A stretch of 64,000 bases of DNA from Mesorhizobium sp. (GTDB lineage Bacteria; Pseudomonadota; Alphaproteobacteria; Rhizobiales; Rhizobiaceae). Where the stretch lies: positions 20,435 through 84,434 of the forward strand of contig JAPUFC010000044.1 in assembly GCA_027492275.1 (NCBI GenBank). The letters are read 5' to 3'. Below are positions 1-10,290 of the stretch, one piece after another. A model generated the notes under the pieces. That model was not told the origin of the DNA. It ran no database searches and worked only from the letters and a program-made list of their open reading frames with translations. The position numbers and the translations under genes are program-made. The number at the start of each line of letters is the position of its first letter. The stretch's first letter is position 1.

Positions 1-153
1 TTCCGAAGCTGGTATCTCAGGACCGCGGGCGGCACGGAGGCGGCCTTCGCGCGGCTTGTCTCGCCGATCGGCGGCGACGCCGTGAAGGACAAGCGCCCGG
101 CCGTCATCGCCGCGCTGGCCGCCGCCGAGATCGTCACGGCGCTGGCGCGCTGA
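1..153 (+). CDS. xdhC: Probable XdhC-family protein, C-terminal end (partial)
   Basis: An open frame enters from the left edge and stops with TGA, giving about 50 C-terminal residues. The stretch 'RLVSPIGGDAVKDKRPAVIA' followed by an Ala-rich helix resembles the C-terminus of XdhC, the accessory factor that inserts sulfurated molybdenum cofactor into xanthine dehydrogenase ('PIG...K.PAVIAA..AA'). The nearby urate oxidase and guanine deaminase genes fit a purine-catabolism locus. Only the tail is visible, so the assignment rests on a short motif and on context. Confidence 0.55.
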   Translation, partial: FRSWYLRTAGGTEAAFARLVSPIGGDAVKDKRPAVIAALAAAEIVTALAR

Positions 154-239
154 GGCGGCAGGCGCAATTGGTCACACTGTGGCGGAACTTTGGCATCACA
201 CCGCCGTTACCCGGTCATTGCAACTGGGGAGTATCCGTC

Positions 240-314
240 ATGCATGGCATCATCTACCTCGTCGGCCTCGTCGTCGTCGTCCTGTTCATCCTGTCCGCCC
301 TCGGGCTGCGCTAG
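240..314 (+). CDS. 24-residue hydrophobic membrane peptide
   Basis: A tiny frame encodes MHGIIYLVGLVVVVLFILSA followed by LGLR, essentially one transmembrane helix ending in a basic residue. GGGGAG lies about 8 bases before the ATG, a good ribosome binding site. The stop is 15 bases before the next gene, so the two are probably co-transcribed. Very short single-helix peptides of this kind recur in rhizobial genomes beside larger membrane proteins. The function is unknown. A real gene is likely because of its RBS, spacing and clean hydrophobic pattern. Confidence 0.55.
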   Translation: MHGIIYLVGLVVVVLFILSALGLR

Positions 315-329
315 ACAAGGAGGCAACCC

Positions 330-1220
330 ATGTCGATCGCTGAAAGCTCTGCCGGCCGCTCGGCCGTTATCGTGGACGAAACCGCGGCCGGAGAGGGGCG
401 CGCTTCCTATGTGGACTGGCCGGCGATCTTCGCCGGCGTGGTCGTGGCCAGCGCCATCTCCTTCATCCTGCTCACCTTCGGTTCGGCCATCGGCCTGTCG
501 ATGACGTCGGCGCGGGAAGGCCAATCCGCGTCGCTGTTCTGGATCGCGGTGGTCGGCGGCCTGTGGATACTCTGGGTGCATCTCGTGGCCTCCTTCGCGG
601 GCGGCTATCTCACCGGGCGCATGCGCCGGCGCATCGGCGACGCGACCGAATATGAATCGGACGTTCGCGACGGTTCGAACGGCGTCGTGACCTGGGGCCT
701 GGCGACGCTTGTGGCGGCCGTGATCGCCTGGTCGGGCGTCGTCGGCGCGGCCAATGTCGCCGGACAGGCGGCGGGCGCCGTCGCCAGCGCCGCGGGTCAG
801 GCGGCATCCGAGCCGGCCGCGATGCTGGTCGACCGCACGCTGCGCGGACGGCCCGATGCGCCGGCCGTCAGCGACGCCGAGCGCGACGCCATCGGGCGCA
901 TCCTCGTGTCGGCCGCGACGAGCGAAACCGGCATCGACCAGTCGGACCGCGACTACCTGGCCGGCGTGGTGGCGGCGCGCGCCGGCATCCCTCCGGAAGA
1001 GGCGCAGGCCCGCATCGATCAGGTCGTGACCCAGGCGCGGGAACTCGAGGCGACGGCCCGCGACGCGGCGGAAAGCGCCCGGCGCGCCTCGATCATCGCG
1101 GCCTTCCTGACGGCGGCGGCGCTGGCGATCGGCGCGGCGGTGTCCTATTTCGCGGCGGCCATGGGCGGCAACCATCGCGACAAGCAGACCGTGGTCGAGG
1201 GCTGGTACAGGCCTTGGTGA
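330..1220 (+). CDS. Multi-pass membrane protein of unknown function
   Basis: A 296-residue protein. After a hydrophilic N-terminus (about 1-28) there are hydrophobic segments near residues 30-55, 70-95 and 115-150, the last one Gly/Ala rich. A soluble acidic and basic helical stretch with likely coiled-coil character follows (about 170-250), then one further membrane segment near 255-280. It resembles rhizobial 'PhnA-like' or YrzE-type membrane proteins that I know only as uncharacterised. AAGGAGG sits 5 bases before the ATG. It lies just behind the 24-residue peptide gene and ends at a hairpin terminator shared with the convergent dps. Confidence 0.75.
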   Translation: MSIAESSAGRSAVIVDETAAGEGRASYVDWPAIFAGVVVASAISFILLTFGSAIGLSMTSAREGQSASLFWIAVVGGLWILWVHLVASFAGGYLTGRMRRRIGDATEYESDVRDGSNGVVTWGLATLVAAVIAWSGVVGAANVAGQAAGAVASAAGQAASEPAAMLVDRTLRGRPDAPAVSDAERDAIGRILVSAATSETGIDQSDRDYLAGVVAARAGIPPEEAQARIDQVVTQARELEATARDAAESARRASIIAAFLTAAALAIGAAVSYFAAAMGGNHRDKQTVVEGWYRPW

Positions 1221-1250
1221 CCGCCGCGACGATCCAAATCGTCTGAACCA

Positions 1251-1280
1251 AGAGAAAGGGCCGTGCGAACGGCCCTTTTC
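1251..1280. terminator. Rho-independent terminator between the membrane-protein gene and dps
   Basis: A ten-base stem, AAAGGGCCGT (1255-1264) paired with ACGGCCCTTT (1269-1278), closes a GCGA loop and runs into T residues. It lies between two convergent genes and can serve as a plus-strand terminator. The A-rich left side may allow function in the other direction. Confidence 0.75.
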
Positions 1281-1296
1281 CTGTTCGGACCCGTTG

Positions 1297-1779
1297 TTAG
1301 CCCTGCATGTGCGATTCCAGGAACCACAGCATCTTGTCGAGCGAGCGGGAATAGGCGGTGAAGATGTCGGCGGCATCGGCGTCGCCCGCCTCGTCGGCCT
1401 GGTCGATCGCCTCGCGCGCCAGCTTCGCGGTGTCGGCATAGCGGTCGATCAGCGCCGCGAGATGGTCCTTGATGGAAGAAATGTCGGTCGGATAGGGCGC
1501 CAGCGGCGTCTCCTTGGCAACCACCTGCGCCGTGCCCAGGGCGGTGCCGCCGAGCTGCACCGCCCGTTCGGCGATGGTGTCGACATGGCCGTCCAGCTCC
1601 TTGCGGAAGCCGTCCAGCATCTCGTGCACGGCGATGAATTGCGGACCCTTCACGTTCCAGTGCGCCTGCTTGGTGATGAGCGCGAGGTCGATCGCGTCGG
1701 CGAGCCGCCCGTTGAGCAGCTCGATCGACACCTTGCGGGCATTCGATTTCAGGTCGTTGCGCGTGTCGTGCAGTTTCAT
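1297..1779 (-). CDS. dps: Dps DNA-protecting ferritin-like protein
   Basis: A 160-residue protein of the Dps family: a cytoplasmic dodecamer that binds DNA, oxidises Fe(II) with H2O2 and stores the iron during starvation or oxidative stress. The signature '[16 protein letters not shown]' followed by 'HEMLD' carries the His, Asp and Glu ligands of the inter-subunit ferroxidase site. The helical pattern and full length match the family. AGGGAGAAAGACG precedes the start as a strong RBS. The gene stands alone, convergent with the upstream membrane-protein gene. No OxyR or Fur site was recognised with confidence. Confidence 0.95.
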   Translation of the reverse strand: MKLHDTRNDLKSNARKVSIELLNGRLADAIDLALITKQAHWNVKGPQFIAVHEMLDGFRKELDGHVDTIAERAVQLGGTALGTAQVVAKETPLAPYPTDISSIKDHLAALIDRYADTAKLAREAIDQADEAGDADAADIFTAYSRSLDKMLWFLESHMQG

Positions 1780-1856
1780 CGTCTTTCTCCCTCGAAAAGA
1801 TATTCGGCCTCAGGAAGATAGGCATCGGGCGTTCGCATGCGAGATGCGCTCCGAAA

Positions 1857-2777
1857 CTATTTTCCGGCGAGGATGTCGCCGATCAGACGCTGGCAGCGCT
1901 CGGTCATGAAGTCGAGCAGGACGCGCATCTTCGGGTCCTGGAATTTCCTGTGCGGGTAGATGGCGGCGAGCTTGATCGGCGTCGGCGGCGTGTCGGCCAG
2001 CACGACCTTCAGGCGGCGGTCGCGGATGAAGGGCTCGACCTCGAAGCGCGGCTTGTTGACGATGCCGCGCCCGGCCAGCGCCCAGCCCGTCAGCACGTCG
2101 CCGTCGTCGGAATCGAACGGGCCGCCGACCTCCAGCTTGACGATGCCGGCGGGGGTGCGCAACGCCCAGAAATGCTCCCTCAGGCCGGGATAGCGCAGCA
2201 TCAGGCAGGCATGCGCGCGGCCGAGCAGGTCCTGCGGCGTCGCCGGTTCGCCGCGCGCCTCCAGATATTTCGGCGACGCCACCAGCACCCGCTCGCAATC
2301 GAGGATGCCGCGCATGGTGAGGCTGGAATCCTCCAGCACGCCGAGGCGGAAGGCGACGTCGATGCCTTCGCGCATGATGTCGACCTCATGGTCCGACAGG
2401 CGCAGCCGCACCTCGATCTCGGGGTAGCGGTCGTGGAATTCCGGGATTCCCGAGGCGATCAGCCGCCGGCCCAAGCCCAGCGGCGCGGTGACGCGCAGCG
2501 TGCCGCGCGGCTGGCCCGACAGCGCTGCGATCCCGGCCTCGGCCTCGCTGACGGCCTCCAGCACCTTCTTCGCACCGGCGTAGAAGACATGCCCGTGCTC
2601 GGTCGGCGTGAGCTGGCGCGTGGTGCGGTTGAGCAGGCGCACGCCGAGATATTTTTCCAGTTCCTTGATGCGGTTCGAGGCCACGGCCGGCGACAGGCGC
2701 ATGTCGCGGCCGGCGGTCGAGAGACTGCCGAGCTCGACGACGCGAACGAAGACGGCGATGTTGTCGAGATAGGCCAT
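1857..2777 (-). CDS. LysR-family transcriptional regulator
   Basis: A 306-residue LysR-type regulator. The N-terminal winged helix-turn-helix (about 4-63) has the typical 'FVRVVELGSLSTAGRDM' and 'LSPAVASNRIKELEKYLGVR' segments, followed by an effector-binding domain with the 'LRVTAPLGLGRRLI' start. It is divergent from the urate oxidase gene, with about 140 bases between the two starts. By the usual LysR layout it may control purine catabolism and itself; that is inferred from position only. The effector is unknown. Confidence 0.85.
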   Translation of the reverse strand: MAYLDNIAVFVRVVELGSLSTAGRDMRLSPAVASNRIKELEKYLGVRLLNRTTRQLTPTEHGHVFYAGAKKVLEAVSEAEAGIAALSGQPRGTLRVTAPLGLGRRLIASGIPEFHDRYPEIEVRLRLSDHEVDIMREGIDVAFRLGVLEDSSLTMRGILDCERVLVASPKYLEARGEPATPQDLLGRAHACLMLRYPGLREHFWALRTPAGIVKLEVGGPFDSDDGDVLTGWALAGRGIVNKPRFEVEPFIRDRRLKVVLADTPPTPIKLAAIYPHRKFQDPKMRVLLDFMTERCQRLIGDILAGK

Positions 2778-2920
2778 GAGCGGGCAAGTCCGGTTCGAAG
2801 GTGGCCCAGTATTCTTCGGATTTTTTTGAAAGTCATCGACCCACTTTGCTCTTTCCGCCGGCGCGCCAGGTCGTAAAGTCGCAGGCCGGGGCGGGAAGCG
2901 CGCGCCCCAAGGGGCTGCCG

Positions 2921-4138
2921 ATGACCGATGTCGCGATTTTCTGGGAATGGCTGAGCTTCGGCGTCCGCTGGCTGCACGTCATCACCGCGATCGCCTGGAT
3001 CGGTTCCTCCTTCTATTTCATCGCGCTGGATCTCGGGCTGGTCCAGCGGCCCGGCCTGCCGGAAGGCGCGCATGGCGAGGAGTGGCAGGTCCATGGCGGC
3101 GGCTTCTACCATATCCAGAAATATCTGGTCGCGCCGGCCGCCATGCCCGAGCATCTCACCTGGTTCAAATGGGAATCCTACTGGACGTGGATGTCGGGCT
3201 TCGCGCTGCTGTGCGTCGTCTATTACGGCAGCGCCGAGCTGTTCCTGATCGACCGCAACGTGCTCGACGTCTCGGCGACGACGGCCATCCTCCTGTCGCT
3301 GGCCTGCATCGGCGCGGGCTGGGTGCTCTACGACCTCCTGTGCCGGCTGTTCTACGACCGGAGCGACACGCTGCTGATGGTGCTGCTCTATGGCGTGCTG
3401 GTGTTCATCGCCTGGGGGCTGACGCATCTCTTTTCCGGGCGCGCGGCCTTCCTGCATCTCGGCGCGATCACCGCGACGATCATGTCGTGCAACGTCTTCA
3501 TGGTGATCATCCCCAACCAGAAGATCGTCGTGGCCGACCTCAAGGCGGGCCGCAGGCCGGACGCGAAATACGGCAAGATCGCCAAGACGCGCTCGCTGCA
3601 CAACAACTACCTGACGCTGCCGGTCATCTTCCTGATGCTGTCGAACCACTATCCGCTGGCCTTCGGCACGCAATTCAACTGGGTGATCGCGTCGCTGGTT
3701 TTCCTGATCGGCGTGCTGATCCGCCACTATTTCAACACGGTGCACAAGCGGGCCGGCAACCCGACCTGGACCTGGCTGGGCGCGGCGGTGCTGTTCATCG
3801 TCATCATCTGGCTGTCGACCGTGCCGAAGGTGCTGACCGGCGAGCCGAAGCTGTCGCTGGCGGGCGAACGATTCGTCGCCTCGGCGCATTTCCAGGCGGT
3901 GCGCGACACGGTGCTGGGCCGCTGCGCCATGTGCCATGCGGCCGAGCCGTCCTATGAAGGCATCCTGCATGCGCCGAAGGGCGTGGCGCTGGACACGGAT
4001 GCGGCCATCGGCGAACATGCGCGCGAGATTTATCTGCAAGCCGGCCGCAGCCACGCCATGCCGCCCGGCAACGTCACGCAGATCACGCCGCGCGAGCGCG
4101 CGCTGCTGGTTGCCTGGTTCGAGGAGGCGCGGCGGTGA
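2921..4138 (+). CDS. puuD: Membrane urate oxidase (urate hydroxylase) PuuD with cytochrome c domain
   Basis: A 405-residue protein. Eight or so hydrophobic helices (roughly residues 10-320) match the PuuD N-terminal domain, including 'WLHVITAIAWIGSSFYFIAL' and conserved His residues. A C-terminal cytochrome c domain carries the haem motif CAMCH near residue 333. The family oxidises urate to 5-hydroxyisourate and passes electrons to the respiratory chain instead of O2 or H2O2. The start at 2921 is preceded by CAAGGGG and gives the family length. guaD follows after a repeat element, and a LysR gene is divergent. The symbol should not be confused with gamma-glutamyl-GABA hydrolase PuuD. Confidence 0.9.
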   Translation: MTDVAIFWEWLSFGVRWLHVITAIAWIGSSFYFIALDLGLVQRPGLPEGAHGEEWQVHGGGFYHIQKYLVAPAAMPEHLTWFKWESYWTWMSGFALLCVVYYGSAELFLIDRNVLDVSATTAILLSLACIGAGWVLYDLLCRLFYDRSDTLLMVLLYGVLVFIAWGLTHLFSGRAAFLHLGAITATIMSCNVFMVIIPNQKIVVADLKAGRRPDAKYGKIAKTRSLHNNYLTLPVIFLMLSNHYPLAFGTQFNWVIASLVFLIGVLIRHYFNTVHKRAGNPTWTWLGAAVLFIVIIWLSTVPKVLTGEPKLSLAGERFVASAHFQAVRDTVLGRCAMCHAAEPSYEGILHAPKGVALDTDAAIGEHAREIYLQAGRSHAMPPGNVTQITPRERALLVAWFEEARR

Positions 4139-4146
4139 CGGCTCCG

Positions 4147-4264
4147 GCGCCCCCTCCGTCCCTCCGGGCCACCTCCCCCCCTGCGCAGGGGCGGAGATGG
4201 CGGCCGCCGCGCCTGATCCTCCCCCGTTTACGGGGGAGGTGGCCCGAAGGGCCGGAGGGGGCGC
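4147..4264. repeat. Intergenic GC-rich palindromic repeat, family A, copy 1
   Basis: About 118 bases with outer inverted arms (GCGCCCCCTCCG at the left, CGGAGGGGGCGC at the right) and inner hairpins such as CCCCCGTTTACGGGGG. Related copies lie at 10886-11012 and 36410-36529. The composition and layout resemble the short mosaic palindromic elements common in rhizobial intergenic DNA. It separates puuD from guaD and could form strong RNA secondary structure within a joint transcript. Confidence 0.85.
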
Positions 4265-4310
4265 TTGCCAGGGCACGAGTCGCAACGCCCCGCAATCAAC
4301 GGACACGGCC

Positions 4311-5624
4311 ATGACCGACCTCCTCCTGCGCGGCCGCACGCTGTCCTTCCTGCGCTGGCCGGACGCGCCCGACGACTATTCGGCCTGCCGCTACGAGGAG
4401 GATGGGGGGCTGTTGATCCGGAACGGCAAGATCGCCGCCGCCGGCGCTTTCGCCGATGTCCAGGCGCAGGCAGGCGAGGGCGTCACAACCGTCGACCACC
4501 GTCCGCATCTGCTGCTGCCGGGCTTCATCGACGCCCATATCCACATGCCGCAGGCGCAGGTGATCGCCTCCTACGGCGCGGAGCTGCTCGACTGGCTGAA
4601 CGACTACACCTTTCCCGAGGAAACGAAATTCCGCGACAGCCAGCACGGGCGGCGCATCGCGCGGCTGTTCCTCGACGAGGTGATCCGCCACGGCACGACC
4701 ACGGTGGCGGCGTACTGCACCGTGCACAAGGCATCCGCCGAGGCCTTCTTCGCCGAGGCGCTGTCGCGCGACATGCTGGTGATCGCCGGAAAGTGCCTGA
4801 TGGACCGCAACGCGCCGGAAGGGCTGACCGACACCGCGCGATCCGGCTATGACGATACCAAGGCCCTCATCGCCGAGTGGCACGGCAGGGGCCGGCTCCA
4901 CTACGCCGTCACGCCGCGCTTCGCCATCACCTCGACGGAGGAACAGCTCGACTTGGCCGGCGCGCTGGTGCGCGAGCATCCCGGCCTGCACATGCAGACG
5001 CACCTGTCGGAGAACCATGCCGAGATCGCGCTGACGCAGTCGCTGTTCCCATGGTCGCGCGACTATACGGACGTCTACGAACGCTACGGGCTGCTGGGTC
5101 AAAAGTCGCTGTTCGGGCACTGCGTCCATCTGTCGGAGCGCGAGGCGGACGCGCTGTCGGACAGCGGCTCGGTGGCGGTGTTCTGCCCGACCTCGAACTT
5201 GTTCCTCGGCTCCGGCCTGTTCGACTACCAGCGCTACCGGCGGCGTCGAAAACCGCTGCGCATCGCGGAGGCCACCGATGTCGGCGGCGGCACCAACTAT
5301 TCCATGCTGCGCACCATGGACGAGGGCTACAAGGTGATCGCGCTCAACGGCGAGAAGCTGAACCCGCTCGCCGCGTTCTGGCAGATCACGCGCGGCAACG
5401 CCGAGGCGCTATCGATCGCGGACCGCGCGGGCACGCTGGAGCCGGGCACGGACGCCGATATCGTCGTGCTGGATTCCTCCGCCATTCCCGCCATGCGGCT
5501 GCGGATGGAAACGGTCAACTCGCTTGCCGAAGAGCTTTTTCTGCTGCAGACACTGGGCGACGACCGGGCGATATGCGAGGTCTATGTCGCCGGCCGGCCA
5601 GCCAAGTCCGCGATCCCCGCGTAA
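4311..5624 (+). CDS. guaD: Guanine deaminase
   Basis: A 437-residue amidohydrolase converting guanine to xanthine and ammonia. Metal-site and substrate motifs are visible: 'GFIDAHIHMPQ' near residue 66, 'QTHLSENHAEI' near 230, 'GHCVHLSERE' near 266 and 'DVGGGTNYSML' near 325, the last typical of guanine deaminases. The start at 4311 removes a long in-frame upstream extension that runs through the repeat and the puuD 3' end. Together with xdhC and PuuD it gives guanine to xanthine to urate to 5-hydroxyisourate. Confidence 0.93.
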   Translation: MTDLLLRGRTLSFLRWPDAPDDYSACRYEEDGGLLIRNGKIAAAGAFADVQAQAGEGVTTVDHRPHLLLPGFIDAHIHMPQAQVIASYGAELLDWLNDYTFPEETKFRDSQHGRRIARLFLDEVIRHGTTTVAAYCTVHKASAEAFFAEALSRDMLVIAGKCLMDRNAPEGLTDTARSGYDDTKALIAEWHGRGRLHYAVTPRFAITSTEEQLDLAGALVREHPGLHMQTHLSENHAEIALTQSLFPWSRDYTDVYERYGLLGQKSLFGHCVHLSEREADALSDSGSVAVFCPTSNLFLGSGLFDYQRYRRRRKPLRIAEATDVGGGTNYSMLRTMDEGYKVIALNGEKLNPLAAFWQITRGNAEALSIADRAGTLEPGTDADIVVLDSSAIPAMRLRMETVNSLAEELFLLQTLGDDRAICEVYVAGRPAKSAIPA

Positions 5625-5652
5625 GGCCGGCGGGCGGAGAGCGGGAGGGAGA

Positions 5653-6147
5653 ATGTCGGCCGAGGATCTGGCGCAGATCGCCGCGCAGGAGCGCGCGCTC
5701 GTCTTTCGCGACTTCAACGAGGGCGTCGCCTTCGAAATCGGCTCGCTGATCCGCGCGCGCGGGCTGGCGCACGCGATGCCGATCGTGATCGACATCCGCG
5801 CCTTCGACCGGCCGCTTTTCTACGCCGCCCTGCCGGGGTCGACCGCCTCCAACACGGACTGGGCGCGGCGCAAGACCAACGTCGTCAAACGCTTCCTGCG
5901 CAGCACCTACGGCCTCGTGCTGCAGCAGCAGCGGCCGGACCGCACCTTCAAGCCGGGCGAAGGGCTGGACATCAAGGATTATGTACTGGCCGGCGGCGGC
6001 TTCCCCGTGACGGTGGCCGGGGCCGGCGTCGTCGGCGCGCTCGCCGTGTCGGGACTGCCGGAGCGGGACGATCACGAGACCATCGTGGCCGTGCTGTGCG
6101 GCTATCTCGGGCATGACGCCGGGGCGCTGGCGCTGGCGAAGGTCTGA
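5653..6147 (+). CDS. UPF0303 / DUF336-fold protein
   Basis: A 164-residue protein resembling the UPF0303 (YBR137W-like, DUF336/HbpS fold) family. Recognisable parts are 'ARGLAHAMPIVIDIRAFDRPLF', 'GGGFPV' near residue 116 and 'GVVGALAVSGLPERDDHE' near 127-145. GGGAGGGAGA lies just before the ATG. The starts and ends are tightly packed with guaD (28 bases) and the glycerate kinase gene (5 bases), indicating one operon. Related proteins have been described as haem-degrading or haem-binding, but the role beside purine catabolism is unknown. Confidence 0.8.
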   Translation: MSAEDLAQIAAQERALVFRDFNEGVAFEIGSLIRARGLAHAMPIVIDIRAFDRPLFYAALPGSTASNTDWARRKTNVVKRFLRSTYGLVLQQQRPDRTFKPGEGLDIKDYVLAGGGFPVTVAGAGVVGALAVSGLPERDDHETIVAVLCGYLGHDAGALALAKV

Positions 6148-6152
6148 CTTTC

Positions 6153-7442
6153 ATGCCGCGTCCGACCGCTCCGGGCATCGCTTCGGACCCGAAATTGTTC
6201 CTCACCGCGCTGTTCGACGCGGCGGTCGCCGCCGCGCTGCCGGAAAAAACCATCCGCGCGCATCTGCCGGAAAAGCCAAAGGGCCGGACGATCGTGATCG
6301 GCGCCGGCAAGGGCGCGGCGCAGATGGCGGCGGCGCTGGAGGATGCCTGGGACGGGCCGCTCGAAGGGCTGATCGTGACGCGGTACGGCTACGGCGCGAA
6401 GACGCGTTCGCTGGAGGTCGTGGAGGCGTCGCATCCCGTGCCGGACGAAGCGGGGCTGCGGGCGGCGGCCCGGCTGCGCAAGCTGGTCGAAGGCCTGAGC
6501 GAGGACAATCTGGTCATCGCGCTGATCTGCGGCGGCGGCTCGGCCCTGCTTCCCGCGCCCGCCGGCGGCCTGACCCTGGCCGACGAGATCGCGCTCAACG
6601 AGGCGCTGCTGGCCTCGGGCGCGCCGATCTCGGCCATGAACACGATCCGCAAGCACGTCTCGACCGTCAAGGGCGGGCGGCTGGCGGCGGCGGCCTGGCC
6701 CGCGAGAGTCGTGTCGCTCGTCGTCTCGGACATTCCGGGCGACGATGCGGCACTGATCGCGTCCGGCCCGACCGTGCCCAGCGCCGGCACCAGGCAGGAT
6801 GCGCTGGACGCCATCGCAACCTACGGCATCGACCTGCCGGCGGCGGTGACGGCGCATCTCGCCTCGCCCGCCGCGGACGCGCCGTCGCCCGGCGATCCGC
6901 GCTTCGCGCGCAACGCGGTGCATGTGATCGCCTCGGCCGCCGTGTCGCTGGAAGCCGCAGCCGTGGAGGCCGGCCGGCGCGGCGTCGAGGCCGTCATCCT
7001 GTCCGATTCCATCGAGGGCGAGGCGCGCGACGTCGGCTCGATGCACGCGGCCATCGCGCGCGAGGTCGCGTCGAAGGACCGCCCGTTCCGCAAGCCGGTG
7101 GTCATCCTGTCGGGCGGCGAGACGACTGTGACCCTGCGGTCCAAAGGCGGCAAGGGCGGGCGCAACAGCGAGTTCCTGCTGGCCTTCGCTATCGGCATTG
7201 CCGGCGTGGACTGCGTGCATGCGCTGGCGGCCGACACGGACGGCATCGACGGGTCGCAGGACAATGCCGGCGCTTTCGCGGACGGCGGCAGCGTCGGGCG
7301 GATGCGCGCCGCCGGCGTGGATGCCAAGGCGCGGCTGGCGGGCAACGATGCGTGGACGGCGTTCCACGCCGTGGGCGACCTGTTCGTGCCGGGCCCGACT
7401 GGAACGAACGTCAACGACCTCAGGGCGATTCTGATCGTTTGA
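6153..7442 (+). CDS. gckA: Glycerate 2-kinase (MOFRL family)
   Basis: A 429-residue glycerate kinase of the DUF4147/MOFRL type, which phosphorylates D-glycerate to 2-phosphoglycerate. The N-terminal Rossmann-like part shows 'IVIGAGKGAAQMAAALE' and 'LICGGGSALL'. The C-terminal MOFRL region shows 'VILSGGETTVT', 'GGKGGRNSEFLLAFA' and 'ALAADTDGIDGSQDNAGA'. It begins 5 bases after the UPF0303 gene. Glyoxylate from ureide breakdown can be reduced to glycerate, so this kinase plausibly closes the purine route; that link is inferred. ttuD is an alternative name used for tartrate-linked homologues. Confidence 0.9.
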   Translation: MPRPTAPGIASDPKLFLTALFDAAVAAALPEKTIRAHLPEKPKGRTIVIGAGKGAAQMAAALEDAWDGPLEGLIVTRYGYGAKTRSLEVVEASHPVPDEAGLRAAARLRKLVEGLSEDNLVIALICGGGSALLPAPAGGLTLADEIALNEALLASGAPISAMNTIRKHVSTVKGGRLAAAAWPARVVSLVVSDIPGDDAALIASGPTVPSAGTRQDALDAIATYGIDLPAAVTAHLASPAADAPSPGDPRFARNAVHVIASAAVSLEAAAVEAGRRGVEAVILSDSIEGEARDVGSMHAAIAREVASKDRPFRKPVVILSGGETTVTLRSKGGKGGRNSEFLLAFAIGIAGVDCVHALAADTDGIDGSQDNAGAFADGGSVGRMRAAGVDAKARLAGNDAWTAFHAVGDLFVPGPTGTNVNDLRAILIV

Positions 7443-7444
7443 TG

Positions 7445-7603
7445 GTGCGTCCTTCGAGGCTCGCTCCGCTCGCACCTCAGGATGAGGGAGGCCGGCACCC
7501 TATAATCCTTCGCCTGGAGGTGTGAGGGATCATGGGACAAAGACAGGCGGCGCTTACGACCCTCATCCTGAGGTGCGAGCGGAGCGAGCCTCGAAGGACG
7601 CAC
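7445..7603. repeat. Long perfect inverted repeat, family B, copy 1
   Basis: Two perfectly complementary 43-base arms (7445-7487 and 7561-7603), beginning GTGCGTCCTTCGAGGCTCGC on the left arm, enclose a 73-base spacer. The arms fill the gap between convergent genes and end 3 bases from the udgX stop codon. A second, less perfect copy lies at 47821-47923. This is a dispersed rhizobial-type intergenic palindrome that would fold into a cruciform or a long RNA hairpin and probably acts as a terminator here. No transposase is present. Confidence 0.9.
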
Positions 7604-7606
7604 AGC

Positions 7607-9054
<1,448 letters not shown>

Positions 9055-9079
<25 letters not shown>

Positions 9080-10290
9080 GACTTCACCAGCTTCTCGCGC
9101 AGCCGCTCACCGTCCAGCGCCGCGCCGGGCGACCAGCCTTCGGCGACGATGAAGGGCCGCACCTTCGCCACCGACTGGCAGAGACGCCCTACATCCTCCA
9201 GCCGCAGCCGGCGGTGGCGGCGGGTGGCCAGCATGCGGTCCACGACCTTGGCGCCCAACCCCGGCACGCGCAGCAGCGCTTCGCGCGGGGCGCGGTTGAC
9301 GTCCAGCGGGAAAAAGGCGCGGTTCGCCAGCGCCCAGGCGAGCTTCGGGTCGATGGCGAGATCGAGCATGCCGTCCGGCCTGCCGGCGGTGATCTCCCTG
9401 CGCTCGAAGCCGTAGAAGCGCATCAGCCAGTCGGCCTGGTAGAGCCGGTGCTCGCGCATCAGCGGCGGCTTCCTGAGCGGCAGCGCCGAGGACGAATCGG
9501 GAATCGGGCTGAAGGCCGAGTAATAGACGCGGCGCAGCCGATAGCTGCCGTAAAGCCGCGCGCTGGTGGACAGGATGCCGTCGTCCGTCGTGGCGTCGGC
9601 GCCGACGATCATCTGCGTCGACTGCCCGCCGGGCGCGAAGCGCTGGCGGCGTTTTGTCCGCACGGTCGGCTCGGCCTTCTCCTCGATCTTTTCGCGCAGC
9701 TTCGCCATCGACAGGCGGATCGTCTCCGGCCGCTTTTCGGGCGCGAGCTGCTTCACGCCCTCGTCGGTCGGCAGCTCGACGTTGATCGACAGGCGGTCGG
9801 CATGGAGGCCGGCGGCCTCGACCAGGGCGGCGGAGGCTTCGGGAATCGTCTTCAGGTGGATGTAGCCGCCGAATTTCTCCTCCACGCGCAGGCGGCGCGC
9901 GATCTCCACCATCTCGGCCATGGTCTCGTCGGGCGAACGCACCACGCCGGACGACAGGAACAGGCCTTCTATGTAGTTGCGCCGATAGAAGGACATGGTG
10001 AGCTTCACCACTTCCTCGATCGTGAAGCGGGCGCGGCGCACGTTGGAGGAGGAGCGGTTGATGCAGTAGCTGCAGTCGTAGATGCAGAAATTGGTCAGCA
10101 GGATCTTCAAGAGCGAGATGCAGCGGCCGTCCGGCGCATAGGAATGGCAGATGCCCATGCCCTCGGTCGAGCCGATGCCGCCGGATTTCAGCGAATCCCG
10201 TTTCGCCGCGCCAGAGGAGGCGCAGGAGGCGTCGTATTTCGCGGCGTCCGACAGGACGGCCAGTTTCTCGCGGAGCGACAGCGCAGCCAT
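9055..10290 (-). CDS. Putative DNA modification/repair radical SAM protein
   Basis: A 411-residue radical SAM enzyme of the TIGR03916 type. The cluster motif is CIYDCSYC (CxxxCxxC) near residues 69-76 after 'LLKILLTNF'. Further family segments are 'NYIEGLFLSSGVVRSPDETM' and 'GGYIHLKTIPEA'. A C-terminal helix-hairpin-helix-like segment 'VPGLGAKVVDRML' near residue 345 suggests DNA binding. It is the first gene of a two-gene unit with the UdgX fusion. The family is a conserved but functionally undefined partner of UdgX proteins; the substrate is unknown. Confidence 0.88.

Noticed and set aside
2459..4339. 626-codon open frame on the minus strand
   Set aside because: It is a shadow of puuD and the LysR gene, with Arg/His/Gln-rich sequence and no recognisable motif.
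7445..7603. Possible insertion sequence suggested by long inverted arms
   Set aside because: The spacer is only 73 bases with no transposase and no visible target-site duplication; a dispersed palindromic repeat explains it.
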